From Hymenobacter swuensis DY53 (lineage in GTDB: Bacteria > Bacteroidota > Bacteroidia > Cytophagales > Hymenobacteraceae), in contig NZ_CP007145.1 of NCBI RefSeq assembly GCF_000576555.1, positions 4,424,501 to 4,488,500 on the forward strand: 64,000 nucleotides of DNA. The letters run 5' to 3'. The position numbers and the translations under genes were made by a program. The notes beneath the pieces are model-generated. The model did not search any database and was not told where the DNA came from. It saw nothing but the letters and a program-made list of their open reading frames with translations. Within the stretch, counting starts at the first letter, position 1. The number at the start of each line of letters is the position of its first letter. Shown piece after piece: positions 8,210 to 15,905 of the stretch.

Positions 8210-9487
8210 ATGATCCATTTCGAAGAATTCACCCTCGCCAACGGCCTGCGCTGCATCGTCCATGAAGATCACAGCACGCCCATGGCCGTGCTCAATGTGC
8301 TTTACAACGTGGGCTCTCGCGACGAAGACCCGGCCCACACCGGCTTCGCCCACCTGTTCGAGCACCTGATGTTCTCGGGCTCCGTGAACATCCCCAGCTA
8401 CGACGAGCCCCTGCAGCTGGTGGGCGGTGAGAACAACGCCTTTACCTCTCCCGACATCACCAACTATTACCTCACCCTGCCAGCGGCCAACCTGGAAACT
8501 GGTTTCTGGCTGGAATCGGATAGGATGCTGAACCTGGCTTTCTCCGAGAACGGACTGGAAGTGCAGCGCAAAGTAGTGGTGGAGGAGTTCAAGCAGAACT
8601 ACCTGAACCAGCCCTACGGCGACGTCTGGCTGAAGCTGCGGCCCCTGGCCTACCAGCACCATCCCTACCAGTGGGCCACTATCGGCAAGGAGGTAGCGCA
8701 CATCGAAGACGCCACCATGCAGCAAGTGCGCGACTTTTTTGCCAAGCATTACTCGCCCGCCAATGCCATTCTGGTAGTGGCCGGCGACGTGACGGTGGCC
8801 GAAGCCCAGCGGTTGGCCGAAAAGTGGTTCGGACCCATCCCCGGCGGCACCCGCTACAAGCGAAACCTAACCACGGAGCCCCGCCAGGAGGAAGCCCGCT
8901 TCCTGGAGATATCGGCCGACGTGCCGATGTCGGCCCTCTACAAGGTGTACCACATGCCCGGCCGGGGCGAACCCGCCTACCACGCCGCCGATTTGCTGTC
9001 GGATGTGCTGGGCCGGGGCAAGTCGAGCCGGTTGTACCAGCAGCTGGTAAAAGAGCGGCCGTTGTTTAACTCGCTGTCAGCCTCCGTGATGGGGTCGTTT
9101 GAGCCGGGCCTGCTGGTGGTCAGCGGCAAGCTAAACGCGGGCGTCACGCTGGAAGAAGCCGATGCCGCCATCGAAGCCGTGCTGGCCGAAATAAGTGCCG
9201 CCGAAATTCCGACCGAAGAGCTGGAAAAGGTCAAGAACCAGGCCGAGGTCAGCATCGTGTTCAGTGAGATTGAACTGCTGAACCGAGCCATGAACTTGGC
9301 CTTCAGCAAGCTCCTCGGCGACGCCAACCTGGTAAACCAGGAAAGCGCCAAAGTGCAGGCCGTAACGGCAGCGCAGGTGTTGGCGGCCGCCCAAGAGGTG
9401 TTGCGGCCTACCAATTGCAGTACCCTCTACTACCGCGCCCATCCTGTGGCCGAACCAGTGGTAACGGAGGAAGTAGCCGAAGCATAA
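8210..9487 (+). CDS. M16 family zinc metallopeptidase
   Basis: 425 residues. The inverted zinc-binding motif HxxEH is H48-L-F-E51-H52, followed by V-V-V-E-E-F-K-Q-N about 75 residues later, which supplies the third zinc ligand typical of pitrilysin/insulinase/processing peptidases. The C-terminal half is the second M16 fold (R-G-K-S-S-R-L-Y-Q-Q-L). No signal peptide is obvious, so a cytoplasmic location is the default. Bacteroidota often encode an active/inactive M16 pair side by side; here only one gene is present. Substrates are peptides, identity unknown. A bidirectional terminator follows at 9505-9542. Confidence 0.92.
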   Translation: MIHFEEFTLANGLRCIVHEDHSTPMAVLNVLYNVGSRDEDPAHTGFAHLFEHLMFSGSVNIPSYDEPLQLVGGENNAFTSPDITNYYLTLPAANLETGFWLESDRMLNLAFSENGLEVQRKVVVEEFKQNYLNQPYGDVWLKLRPLAYQHHPYQWATIGKEVAHIEDATMQQVRDFFAKHYSPANAILVVAGDVTVAEAQRLAEKWFGPIPGGTRYKRNLTTEPRQEEARFLEISADVPMSALYKVYHMPGRGEPAYHAADLLSDVLGRGKSSRLYQQLVKERPLFNSLSASVMGSFEPGLLVVSGKLNAGVTLEEADAAIEAVLAEISAAEIPTEELEKVKNQAEVSIVFSEIELLNRAMNLAFSKLLGDANLVNQESAKVQAVTAAQVLAAAQEVLRPTNCSTLYYRAHPVAEPVVTEEVAEA

Positions 9488-9504
9488 CCGCTACATTCAG
9501 CCAC

Positions 9505-9542
9505 AAAAAAGCCCGCCTGGTGAAAACCAGGCGGGCTTTTTT
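9505..9542. terminator. Bidirectional terminator
   Basis: A perfect 16-bp stem (9505-9520 with 9527-9542) including A6 and T6 flanks and a 6-base loop sits between the convergent M16 gene and the low-complexity protein gene. Confidence 0.9.
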
Positions 9543-9567
9543 GTATTGTTTTTGCGTTGGCGTCAGC

Positions 9568-10224
9568 CTACCAGCCGCTGCCGCCGCCACCCCAGCCGTC
9601 ATCGGCTTTTTTCTTGGGGGCAGCTGCTTTCTTAACCGGCGCGGCGGCTTTTTTGGTAGCCGTAGCACCACCTGCCTTCGTGTCGGCCGAAGCACCAGCG
9701 GCACTAGCCGTTTTGGGAGCAGGCGTAGGCTCAACTGCCACCGGAGCAGGTTCGGGCTCGGGAGCTACAATGGGAGCGGGCGCTGGGGTAGGCGGCACCG
9801 GGTCAGAGGTGCGCACTGAACGGCGGATGTATGGGGCCAGAGGACGTCCCCGGTAGTCGGTAGTTACGCGGCGCGAAGGAGCGGCCGTAAAGCCCGGGGC
9901 CAGGCTGGCCCCGATGGGTTGCATTTCAGGAGCCGGAGCAGCGGCGGCACCGCCGCCAGCCGCCCCACCGCTGGCACCCCATTCGCCACCAGCCGGAGCA
10001 GCGGCAGGAGCCGGAGTAGCAGCGGGTTCTGGAGTAGGTGCTACGGCTGCTTTGGGAGCAACGGTTTTGGTAGTAGTAGCTTTTTTAGCCGCTGGCTTTG
10101 CGGCCGGTGCCCCCCAGCCATCCGAAGAACCCCAGCCGTCATCAGCTTTCTTCTTCTGGGCCACCGCCGGAGCGGCTATCAGTACGCTGCCTAACAGGAG
10201 GAGCGGGAGAATTTGTCGAGTCAT
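9568..10224 (-). CDS. Exported Ala/Pro/Lys-rich low-complexity protein with TDYxGRP motif
   Basis: 218 residues from ATG 10224, which begins a signal peptide (M-T-R-Q-I-L-P-L-L-L-L, cleavage after A-V-A-Q). The mature chain is low complexity (Ala, Pro, Lys repeats) and is framed by two A-D-D-G-W-G motifs at about residues 27-32 and 207-212. In the middle, A-P-G-F-T-A-A-P-S-R-R-V-T-T-D-Y-R-G-R-P-L (109-129) matches motifs in the next two genes upstream on this strand. A longer open frame up to 10383 is rejected because a TACCTTTG promoter box lies at 10254-10261. Function unknown; probably periplasmic or surface-associated. Confidence 0.75.
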   Translation of the reverse strand: MTRQILPLLLLGSVLIAAPAVAQKKKADDGWGSSDGWGAPAAKPAAKKATTTKTVAPKAAVAPTPEPAATPAPAAAPAGGEWGASGGAAGGGAAAAPAPEMQPIGASLAPGFTAAPSRRVTTDYRGRPLAPYIRRSVRTSDPVPPTPAPAPIVAPEPEPAPVAVEPTPAPKTASAAGASADTKAGGATATKKAAAPVKKAAAPKKKADDGWGGGGSGW

Positions 10225-10253
10225 GGAACAGAATAATAAGCAGCTTCTTACCG

Positions 10254-10261
10254 CAAAGGTA
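10254..10261 (-). promoter_or_regulatory. Promoter -7 box
   Basis: Reads TACCTTTG on the minus strand (exact TAnnTTTG), 29 bases before the start at 10224. Confidence 0.5.
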
Positions 10262-10437
10262 CGGCACCCCGCGCGGGCCCAAAACCCCCGCCACACATTT
10301 TGGCCAAACGTAGCCAGGAGCGGGAAGTTCCCCGCGCTTGCTGAAATGTGGTAATTCTCAAGTGTTCTGCCACTTAAAGGCAACGTTGCCGGGTAATTTT
10401 TATTACCTTAGAGGCCACCTTACGGCCTTTCACGCCC

Positions 10438-10764
10438 CTACGGTTTCCCAGCCGATATGGTAGTAGCAGAGCCCACCGGTTTTTTCACTGCTTTTTTCAG
10501 AGGCCGGCCCATGTAGTCGGTGGTTGGTGGGCTGGGCATATTCAGCCGCAATCCGGGCGCCAGCTTCAGGTTTTCCTCGTCGCGGCGGGTACTTCGGTCG
10601 TAACGGGCGTAGGCTCCAGAACGGGCTTTGGTGCGTGGACCAGTAGTCCGATGGTAAGCAGTTTTGGTCCGCGCCGTTGGCTTGGTTTGCTGTGTGGCGG
10701 CAAGTACATCAGCTACCAGCCAGGCAACGGCCAGTAGCACGAAAGGTAACAATCGGTTTTTCAT
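10438..10764 (-). CDS. Small exported basic protein with TDYxGRP motif
   Basis: 108 residues with an N-terminal hydrophobic signal (M-K-N-R-L-L-P-F-V-L-L-A-V-A-W, cleavage near L-A-A-T). The mature part is Thr/Arg/Lys rich. L-A-P-G-L-R-L-N-M-P-S-P-P-T-T-D-Y-M-G-R-P-L-K (68-90) aligns with the motif in both flanking genes. It is the middle member of a three-gene same-strand cluster, with gaps of about 110 to 215 bases. No known domain; function unknown. Confidence 0.72.
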   Translation of the reverse strand: MKNRLLPFVLLAVAWLVADVLAATQQTKPTARTKTAYHRTTGPRTKARSGAYARYDRSTRRDEENLKLAPGLRLNMPSPPTTDYMGRPLKKAVKKPVGSATTISAGKP

Positions 10765-10877
10765 CAGCAGCGAACTAAACGATTAAAAACAAAAACGTTA
10801 GCACTCCTGCATACGACAACTGCCCAACCACGGCTATGCCGGGCGGGCAGTTAGTTCATTCTTCCACCAAGGCATTT

Positions 10878-11432
10878 TTACCAGCCAGCGGCTACCGTTG
10901 AGCTGTCGGCGGGCTGTTGGGAGGTGACGGTGTTGTTCGCGGAGACTTTGCGCAGCGGGCGGCCATTGTAATCGGTGCTTACGCTCCGATACGGAGCCGT
11001 ATTCATGCCGGGAGCCAGCATCACGCCCGACGACTGCATCATGGGGTCGGTCTGGGCAATTTCCACGGAGCGAGGACGCTTGGATTTGGCTTTAACAACG
11101 GGCCGGCCGTGGTAGTCGGTGCTGGTGCCTCGGTACGGCGACGAGCTCATGCCGGGGGCCACCAGCACCCCTGATGACTGCATCATGGGGTCAGCCTCGG
11201 GCGCAGCAGTGGCCGTCTGGGCGGCGGGCAGGTCCCAACCTGACACTTCGGGTACAGCCCGCTCGGCCTGCGTATCGCTCCAGCCCCACCCATCATCGGC
11301 AGCAGTAGCGGCCGGAGCCACGCTGGTATTGGCAGCTTTGGCAGCCGGCACTTTTTTGCTGGTTTGGGCCTGGGCCTGGGGCGCACTGAAGAAGGCGGCA
11401 GCTACGGCTGCGGCAAAGAAAAACCGTTTCAT
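10878..11432 (-). CDS. Exported protein with two TDYxGRP repeats
   Basis: 184 residues from ATG 11432, which starts a signal peptide (M-K-R-F-F-F-A-A-A-V, cleavage after A-Q-A-Q). An A-D-D-G-W-G-W motif sits at about residues 45-51. Two copies of a repeat with a 48-residue period follow, at about 81-113 and 129-161; each begins D-P-M-M-Q-S-S-G-V, passes A-P-G-M and P-Y-R, and ends S-T-D-Y-x-G-R-P. The two D-P-M-M-Q-S-S-G-V copies are identical. It shares D-D-G-W-G and T-D-Y-x-G-R-P with the gene at 9568-10224. No domain recognised; function unknown. Longer starts up to 11657 lack a signal peptide. Confidence 0.75.
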   Translation of the reverse strand: MKRFFFAAAVAAAFFSAPQAQAQTSKKVPAAKAANTSVAPAATAADDGWGWSDTQAERAVPEVSGWDLPAAQTATAAPEADPMMQSSGVLVAPGMSSSPYRGTSTDYHGRPVVKAKSKRPRSVEIAQTDPMMQSSGVMLAPGMNTAPYRSVSTDYNGRPLRKVSANNTVTSQQPADSSTVAAGW

Positions 11433-11670
11433 CGGAAGGAAAGTCGAGAAAGTAGATAATACGCCCGGTATAGGCCGGGGCTTCTGCATCGGCCGACTGA
11501 CGGGTGGCGCCCCACGTTCAGTGCCCTGTGCCGCTTGTATCCGGTTCTTTGCAGCAACCGTACCAATTTCTTTTTCCGGCTGAAAAAACAGAAAACACCG
11601 GCCTGTGAAGCCTGAAATACTGTTTTTCTCCTGCCCGACACAATCCGTTATCAACAATGCTCAATCAACT

Positions 11671-11678
11671 TACCTTTG
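11671..11678 (+). promoter_or_regulatory. Promoter -7 box of pheS
   Basis: Reads TACCTTTG (exact TAnnTTTG), four bases before the ATG at 11683. As for lipA, transcription should begin at or within the start codon. Confidence 0.55.
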
Positions 11679-11682
11679 TGGT

Positions 11683-12723
11683 ATGATGCAGGATACCATT
11701 GCCCGCGTACGGGCAGAAATTGAGGCCTACGACCTGACTTCGGCGGAACAGCTCGACCAGTTCCGCATTGCCTACACCGGCCGCAAGGGCCAGCTGGCTG
11801 ACCTGTTCGATCAGCTCAAAACGGTTCCGCAGGAGGACCGCCGGGCCGTGGGTCAGGAACTCAACCAACTGAAGCAGGCCGCTCAGACGCGCTTCGAGCA
11901 GCGCCAGCAGGAGCTGGAAGCGGCCAGCGCCAACGCCCCCGCCGACCCCACGTTCGACTACACCCTGCCCACTGTTCCGCAGGCCCTGGGCACCCGCCAC
12001 CCACTGAGCCTAGTGCGCGAGGAAATTGTGCGCATCCTGGCCCGCATTGGCTTCAACGTGGCCGAAGGACCGGAAATCGAGGATGACTGGCACAACTTCA
12101 CAGCCCTCAATTTCCCCGAAAACCACCCCGCCCGCGACATGCAGGACACGTTTTTCGTGCGCCGCGAGGCCGGAGAGCCGGAGTGGGTGCTGCGTACGCA
12201 CACCAGCCCCGTGCAGGTGCGGGTGATGAAGTCGCAACAGCCGCCTATCCGCAGCATCATGCCGGGTCGGGTGTACCGCAACGAGGCCATTTCCGCCCGC
12301 GCCCACATGATGTTCCATCAAGTGGAGGCCCTGTTCATTGATGAAAACGTGAGCTTCGCTGACCTGAAGCAGACCGTGTACTACTTCGTGCAGGAGTTGT
12401 TTGGGAGTGATATGGAGGTGCGGTTCCGGCCGTCGTTCTTTCCGTTCACCGAGCCTTCCGCCGAAATCGACATCACCTGCCTGATCTGCAAAGGCAAGGG
12501 CTGTAACATCTGCAAAGGCACCGGTTGGGTAGAAATTGGCGGTTGCGGTATGGTAGACCCCGCCGTGCTGGAGCAGTCGGGCATCGACCCGGAGCGGTAC
12601 TCGGGCTACGCCTGGGGCATGGGCATTGAGCGCATCACCATGCTCAAGTATCAGATCAAAGACCTGCGCCTGTTCACCGAAAATGACACTCGCTTCCTGC
12701 GCCAGTTCGAGAGTGCGCAATAA
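11683..12723 (+). CDS. pheS: Phenylalanine--tRNA ligase alpha subunit
   Basis: 346 residues from the ATG pair at 11683/11686. The catalytic alpha subunit of (alpha-beta)2 PheRS charges tRNA-Phe. The N-terminal coiled coil is followed by the class II core: H-P-L-S-L-V near 107, motif 2 around F-H-Q-V-E-A-L-F-I-D, the Phe-pocket segment G-G-C-G-M-V-D-P, and motif 3 G-M-G-I-E-R-I-T-M-L. A four-cysteine insert (C266, C269, C274, C277) could bind zinc. A longer in-frame start at 11605 is rejected because the TACCTTTG box would lie inside it. The pheT gene is not adjacent. A terminator follows the stop. Confidence 0.97.
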   Translation: MMQDTIARVRAEIEAYDLTSAEQLDQFRIAYTGRKGQLADLFDQLKTVPQEDRRAVGQELNQLKQAAQTRFEQRQQELEAASANAPADPTFDYTLPTVPQALGTRHPLSLVREEIVRILARIGFNVAEGPEIEDDWHNFTALNFPENHPARDMQDTFFVRREAGEPEWVLRTHTSPVQVRVMKSQQPPIRSIMPGRVYRNEAISARAHMMFHQVEALFIDENVSFADLKQTVYYFVQELFGSDMEVRFRPSFFPFTEPSAEIDITCLICKGKGCNICKGTGWVEIGGCGMVDPAVLEQSGIDPERYSGYAWGMGIERITMLKYQIKDLRLFTENDTRFLRQFESAQ

Positions 12724-12746
12724 GCCTTTTTTTAGATGAACCCTGT

Positions 12747-12780
12747 TCCCGTTGGCCTAATGGCCGACGGGAGTTTTTTT
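12747..12780 (+). terminator. Terminator of pheS
   Basis: An 11-bp stem (12747-12757 with 12762-12772, one G-U pair) with a TAAT loop is followed by a T7 run. Confidence 0.88.
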
Positions 12781-12891
12781 GTAGCCATACTGTTCCTGCT
12801 TTGCGTTCATGCACAAGGCAATAGGAGCCTCATGGTTTCCTAATACCTACCAGTTGCCCTCAAGCGTTACCCATCTTTAGCTCGCTGCCTT

Positions 12892-13335
12892 ATGCTCCTT
12901 TCTCTGGTCCAACGCATTGCTTCTATGTTACTCTTGGTGACTATCAGTGGTCTGCTACCTGCCTGTAACTCATCTGGCGGCGACGCTCAGCCCCAGATTC
13001 CGCTGGCCGCAGTCAACGAACAGCTTATCCTCACAGATCAGCAGAACAGTGCTTTGCGTTTTGACAATGGGGCCATTACCATCCGGGGCGGAGTCCGGGG
13101 CATTATTGTGGTGCGGCAGAACGCCAGTTCGTACCTGGCCTTTGAGCGTAATTGCCCTTATCAACCCCTAGATACCTGTTCGCGGGTGAAAGTGGAGCCG
13201 TTTCTGCGCCTTTATGACCCGTGTTGCAAGTCGCAGTTCAGCTTTACCGGTCAGCCCGAAGCGGGCCCGGCAACCTTACCACTCCGGCGCTACAGCACAG
13301 CCCTCTCCGGCAACCTCCTGACAATCACTAACTAG
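12892..13335 (+). CDS. Lipoprotein with degenerate Rieske-like domain
   Basis: 147 residues. A lipoprotein signal ends in L-L-P-A-C25. The rest has the pattern of a small Rieske domain: a box I-like N-C88-P-Y90 with C96, and a box II-like L-Y-D109-P-C111-C112-K-S114-Q-F, then G-P-A-T-L-P-L-R-R-Y and a final S-G-N-L-L-T-I strand. In true Rieske proteins the ligands are C and H in each box. Here the box I His is Tyr, the box II Cys is Asp and the box II His is Cys, so a 2Fe-2S cluster is unlikely, while the disulfide-forming cysteines (C96, C111) appear kept. The fold assignment is my inference from motif order. Periplasmic, membrane anchored, function unknown. Confidence 0.72.
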   Translation: MLLSLVQRIASMLLLVTISGLLPACNSSGGDAQPQIPLAAVNEQLILTDQQNSALRFDNGAITIRGGVRGIIVVRQNASSYLAFERNCPYQPLDTCSRVKVEPFLRLYDPCCKSQFSFTGQPEAGPATLPLRRYSTALSGNLLTITN

Positions 13336-13431
13336 AAAATTAGTCTGAAAATTTTCGAAAGACATGTTTGCAGCTTCCGAAAGTTTGCTCTAATATTGCA
13401 CCAGCAACGGCAAAACACCGCCGCCATAACC

Positions 13432-13508
13432 GCTTCCTTAGCTCAGCCGGTTAGAGCATCTGACTGTTAATCAGAGGGTCCCTGGTTCGAGCCCAGGAGG
13501 GAGCGCCA
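13432..13508 (+). tRNA. tRNA-Asn (anticodon GUU)
   Basis: A full cloverleaf: 7-bp acceptor stem (13432-13438 with 13498-13504, one G-T pair), D arm GCTC/GAGC, anticodon stem TCTGA/TCAGA around the loop CTGTTAA with anticodon GTT, T arm CCTGG/CCAGG with loop TTCGAGC, discriminator G, and an encoded CCA at 13506-13508. Confidence 0.97.
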
Positions 13509-13514
13509 CAGCTT

Positions 13515-13544
13515 AGAAAGTCCGCCCCTCCCGGCGGACTTTCT
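13515..13544 (+). terminator. Terminator after tRNA-Asn
   Basis: A perfect 12-bp stem (13515-13526 with 13533-13544) with a 6-base loop begins 6 bases after the tRNA CCA end; TTCGTTTT follows. The space from here to the GH53 stop at 13703 holds only an imperfect hairpin around 13617-13656 that may terminate the GH53 transcript. Confidence 0.8.
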
Positions 13545-13702
13545 TCGTTTTCAGGCTATTATACGCTCTAGGTTACTCAGCGACGGCAACACATCCTAAC
13601 GAACCCATAACCGAAACCGGGCTACCCTGCTCCGATAAGGAAGCAGAACAGCCCGGGAGGCAAGTTCTGATGTTACTTTCTTGCTGGAAGTTGAGCAGGT
13701 GC

Positions 13703-15493
13703 TTACTGCTTGACGAACTTCTGGACCTCCAAATAGCCCTTGCCTTCCACACGCACTTGGTAGAACCCCGCAGTCAGGCGCGAAACATCCACGGTGGCAG
13801 CGGCTGCCTGCACTGACTGGCGAAGCATCAGCTTGCCCGTGAGCGAGTAGACGGTGGCCGTGGCCTCTGTGGCGCCTGTGGGCAGTGACAGCGTCAGGCG
13901 GTCGGTAGCAGGGTTGGGGTAAGGCGTACGGGCAGCAGGGGCGGCCGTGGCCCGGATGGCTGTGACGGTGGTGGAGAAAAGCTCCACGTTATCGAAGTTG
14001 CACCAGTTGTTGGCGTTGGCATCCGACCACAGCCCGATTTCGCACTGGCCGTTGGTGACCTGAATTCCGGTAATCTGCACCTGCGCCCAGGTACTGGTAA
14101 CGGGCAGGTTCACGTTCTTTTCCGCGCCCCCAAAGTTCTTGGCGTAGAGCTGGCAGGCCGTCTGGCCGCCGCTGCTCTGCACCCAGGCCCGGAGCGTGTA
14201 GGAGCCATTGGGGAGGCCGGTTTTCACCTGGTAGGTACTGACTTGGTAGGCCGAGCCCAGCCAGTGCGTGAGGCGGTAGGTGCTGGCCTGGCCGCCGGCC
14301 TCGGTTTTATCGGCGGCGTAGTTGGCGGTGGTATTGGCCCAGCTGGTCCAGCCGGTGGGCGTCTGGGTGGCAGCGTTGTTGGCTTCAAAGCCGGGGTTAG
14401 CCAGCACATTGGTACCGGAGGCCGGCGGGGCCGGGGCGGTGGGCGTCACCAGGAAAGCGTTCATAGCGGCAGTAGGCTTGCCGTCATTGCTCCAGGCGCT
14501 GAGCTGGTAGCCGCTGAAGCTGCGGTATCCCTCCGGTTCCCAGTAGAATACGCCTAGGCCCTTACCGTTCGGCACGGCGTACACCGCATTCTGCACGGCC
14601 ACCAGCATATCGTACACGTTCTGGGGCGCGGCCACGGCGTCGCCGCCTACTTCCGCCACTATCACTTCCTTGCCGTAGCGGCTGGCCATATCGTTGAGGT
14701 TGTACTGCAGGCTGCTGATGGATACGGAGTAGTCCTGGTTCAGCCAGAAGGGGTAATACGACATGCCAATGACGTCGTACTTGCCGCCGTTGGCCGTGAG
14801 CTGGTCGAAGAACGAGCGGAACCGGGCGTTATCATTGCCCTTATCGAGGTGAATAACAACTTTCGAGGTAGGACTCACGGCTTTCACGGCATCGTAGCCT
14901 TTGTTGAGGAGCTGGGTGAGCTGACCGAAGTTGGTAGTACGGCCTTCGGGCCAAAGCATTCCGTTGGGAATTTCATTGCCCACCTGCACCCATTCGGGCG
15001 TTACACCGTTGTTTTTCAGGGCCGTTAGCACGCTGGCCGTGTGGTCGTACACGTCGGCTTGGAGCTGGGTGAAGCTGTGGCCGGCCCAGGCGGCTGGCTT
15101 GTTCTGCTGACCGGGGTCGGCCCAACTGTCGCTGTAATGAAAGTCAATCATGAGGCGGAAGCCCATGTTTTTGGCCCGGGTGGCCATCGTTACCACTTCG
15201 GCGGGGCTGCAGTGCCCGTTCACCCAGTCTACCATCGAGGGGTTCACCCACACCCGAAGCCGGATAGAGTTGATACCCTTGTCTTTGAGAATCTGAAAAC
15301 AATCCTGGCGTATGCCCTGGTCGTTGTAGAAGTAATAGTTGTTGGCTTCCATTTGCTGGAGCCAGCCCGTATCGGCTCCTTTAGCAAACGTTTGCGCAGA
15401 TGCTGTCAGGGAGCTGAGAAATAGCAGCAGCCACAGGCCGATACTATGCGCCCACAGCGGAGGACAGCACGATGCAAGTAGAAATGTCTTCAT
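13703..15493 (-). CDS. GH53 endo-beta-1,4-galactanase with carbohydrate-binding and T9SS domains
   Basis: 596 residues. A signal peptide (to about A-S-A-Q34) precedes a GH53 barrel (about 36-345) starting F-A-K-G-A-D-T-G-W, with R-L-R-V-W-V-N-P and the two catalytic glutamates E174 (V-G-N-E-I, acid/base) and E281 (V-A-E-V-G, nucleophile). GH53 enzymes cut beta-1,4-galactan side chains of pectic type I arabinogalactan. A beta-sandwich of carbohydrate-binding-module type (about 365-505, W-T-S-W-A-N then C-N-F-D-N-V-E-L-F) follows, then a T9SS C-terminal domain (P-Y-P-N-P-A-T-D-R-L-T-L to F-V-K-Q). It is thus exported to the cell surface or medium. It is divergent from the T9SS GH10 gene. A 12-bp palindrome GCAAACGTTTGC lies inside the coding region at 15385-15396. 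Confidence 0.93.
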   Translation of the reverse strand: MKTFLLASCCPPLWAHSIGLWLLLFLSSLTASAQTFAKGADTGWLQQMEANNYYFYNDQGIRQDCFQILKDKGINSIRLRVWVNPSMVDWVNGHCSPAEVVTMATRAKNMGFRLMIDFHYSDSWADPGQQNKPAAWAGHSFTQLQADVYDHTASVLTALKNNGVTPEWVQVGNEIPNGMLWPEGRTTNFGQLTQLLNKGYDAVKAVSPTSKVVIHLDKGNDNARFRSFFDQLTANGGKYDVIGMSYYPFWLNQDYSVSISSLQYNLNDMASRYGKEVIVAEVGGDAVAAPQNVYDMLVAVQNAVYAVPNGKGLGVFYWEPEGYRSFSGYQLSAWSNDGKPTAAMNAFLVTPTAPAPPASGTNVLANPGFEANNAATQTPTGWTSWANTTANYAADKTEAGGQASTYRLTHWLGSAYQVSTYQVKTGLPNGSYTLRAWVQSSGGQTACQLYAKNFGGAEKNVNLPVTSTWAQVQITGIQVTNGQCEIGLWSDANANNWCNFDNVELFSTTVTAIRATAAPAARTPYPNPATDRLTLSLPTGATEATATVYSLTGKLMLRQSVQAAAATVDVSRLTAGFYQVRVEGKGYLEVQKFVKQ

Positions 15494-15905
15494 TTTCAGG
15501 AAGAAGATATATTGTGAGTGGAAAGCAGGGCGAGAAGAAATGCCAAGTAGGCCGATTGTTGGGATTGGCTGTAAGGCCTTTCAACAACCCCTTAAGGAGC
15601 TAGCTAGGCGGCGACACAACGCAAGTTACCACAAACGTTTGTGTCAACAGATTTAAGGACTGTTGACCGGCGTGCAAAACATATCCTGGCGAGCTGGACT
15701 CCCACCTGTTGTAATAGGATTTTGTCCTCCCGCCTACCACAATCGATACCGATGAACTACCGTAATCGGTTGCGGAGATTATTCTGTAAAAGTGGCCTTA
15801 TCAGTCGTTTAACTGGGTGTTGATTGAAATATATTCAGGTTCCGAAGGTGGCATAGTTCCCGCGGTAGCTGTTCTTTTTTCCTTCCCACCAAATCCCATC
15901 CTGCT
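15494..15905. promoter_or_regulatory. Divergent intergenic control region between GH53 and GH10 genes
   Basis: 412 bases with no convincing gene, lying between two divergently transcribed secreted glycosidase genes. It holds one clear LacI-family-like operator (15630-15643). AT-rich stretches on both sides could supply promoters, but no exact TAnnTTTG box was seen. Short open frames here look like chance. Confidence 0.6.
15630..15643. promoter_or_regulatory. Predicted LacI-family operator
   Basis: Perfect 14-bp palindrome CACAAACGTTTGTG with the AAACGTTT core shared with the tandem site at 44364-44395 and the site at 47141-47148. It lies about 137 bp upstream of GH53 and 263 bp upstream of GH10, so regulation of GH53 is more direct. 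Regulation by the local LacI protein is an inference. Confidence 0.55.

Noticed and set aside
15641..15823. 60-codon open frame in the GH53-GH10 gap
   Set aside because: No signal, domain or promoter; starts inside the predicted operator.
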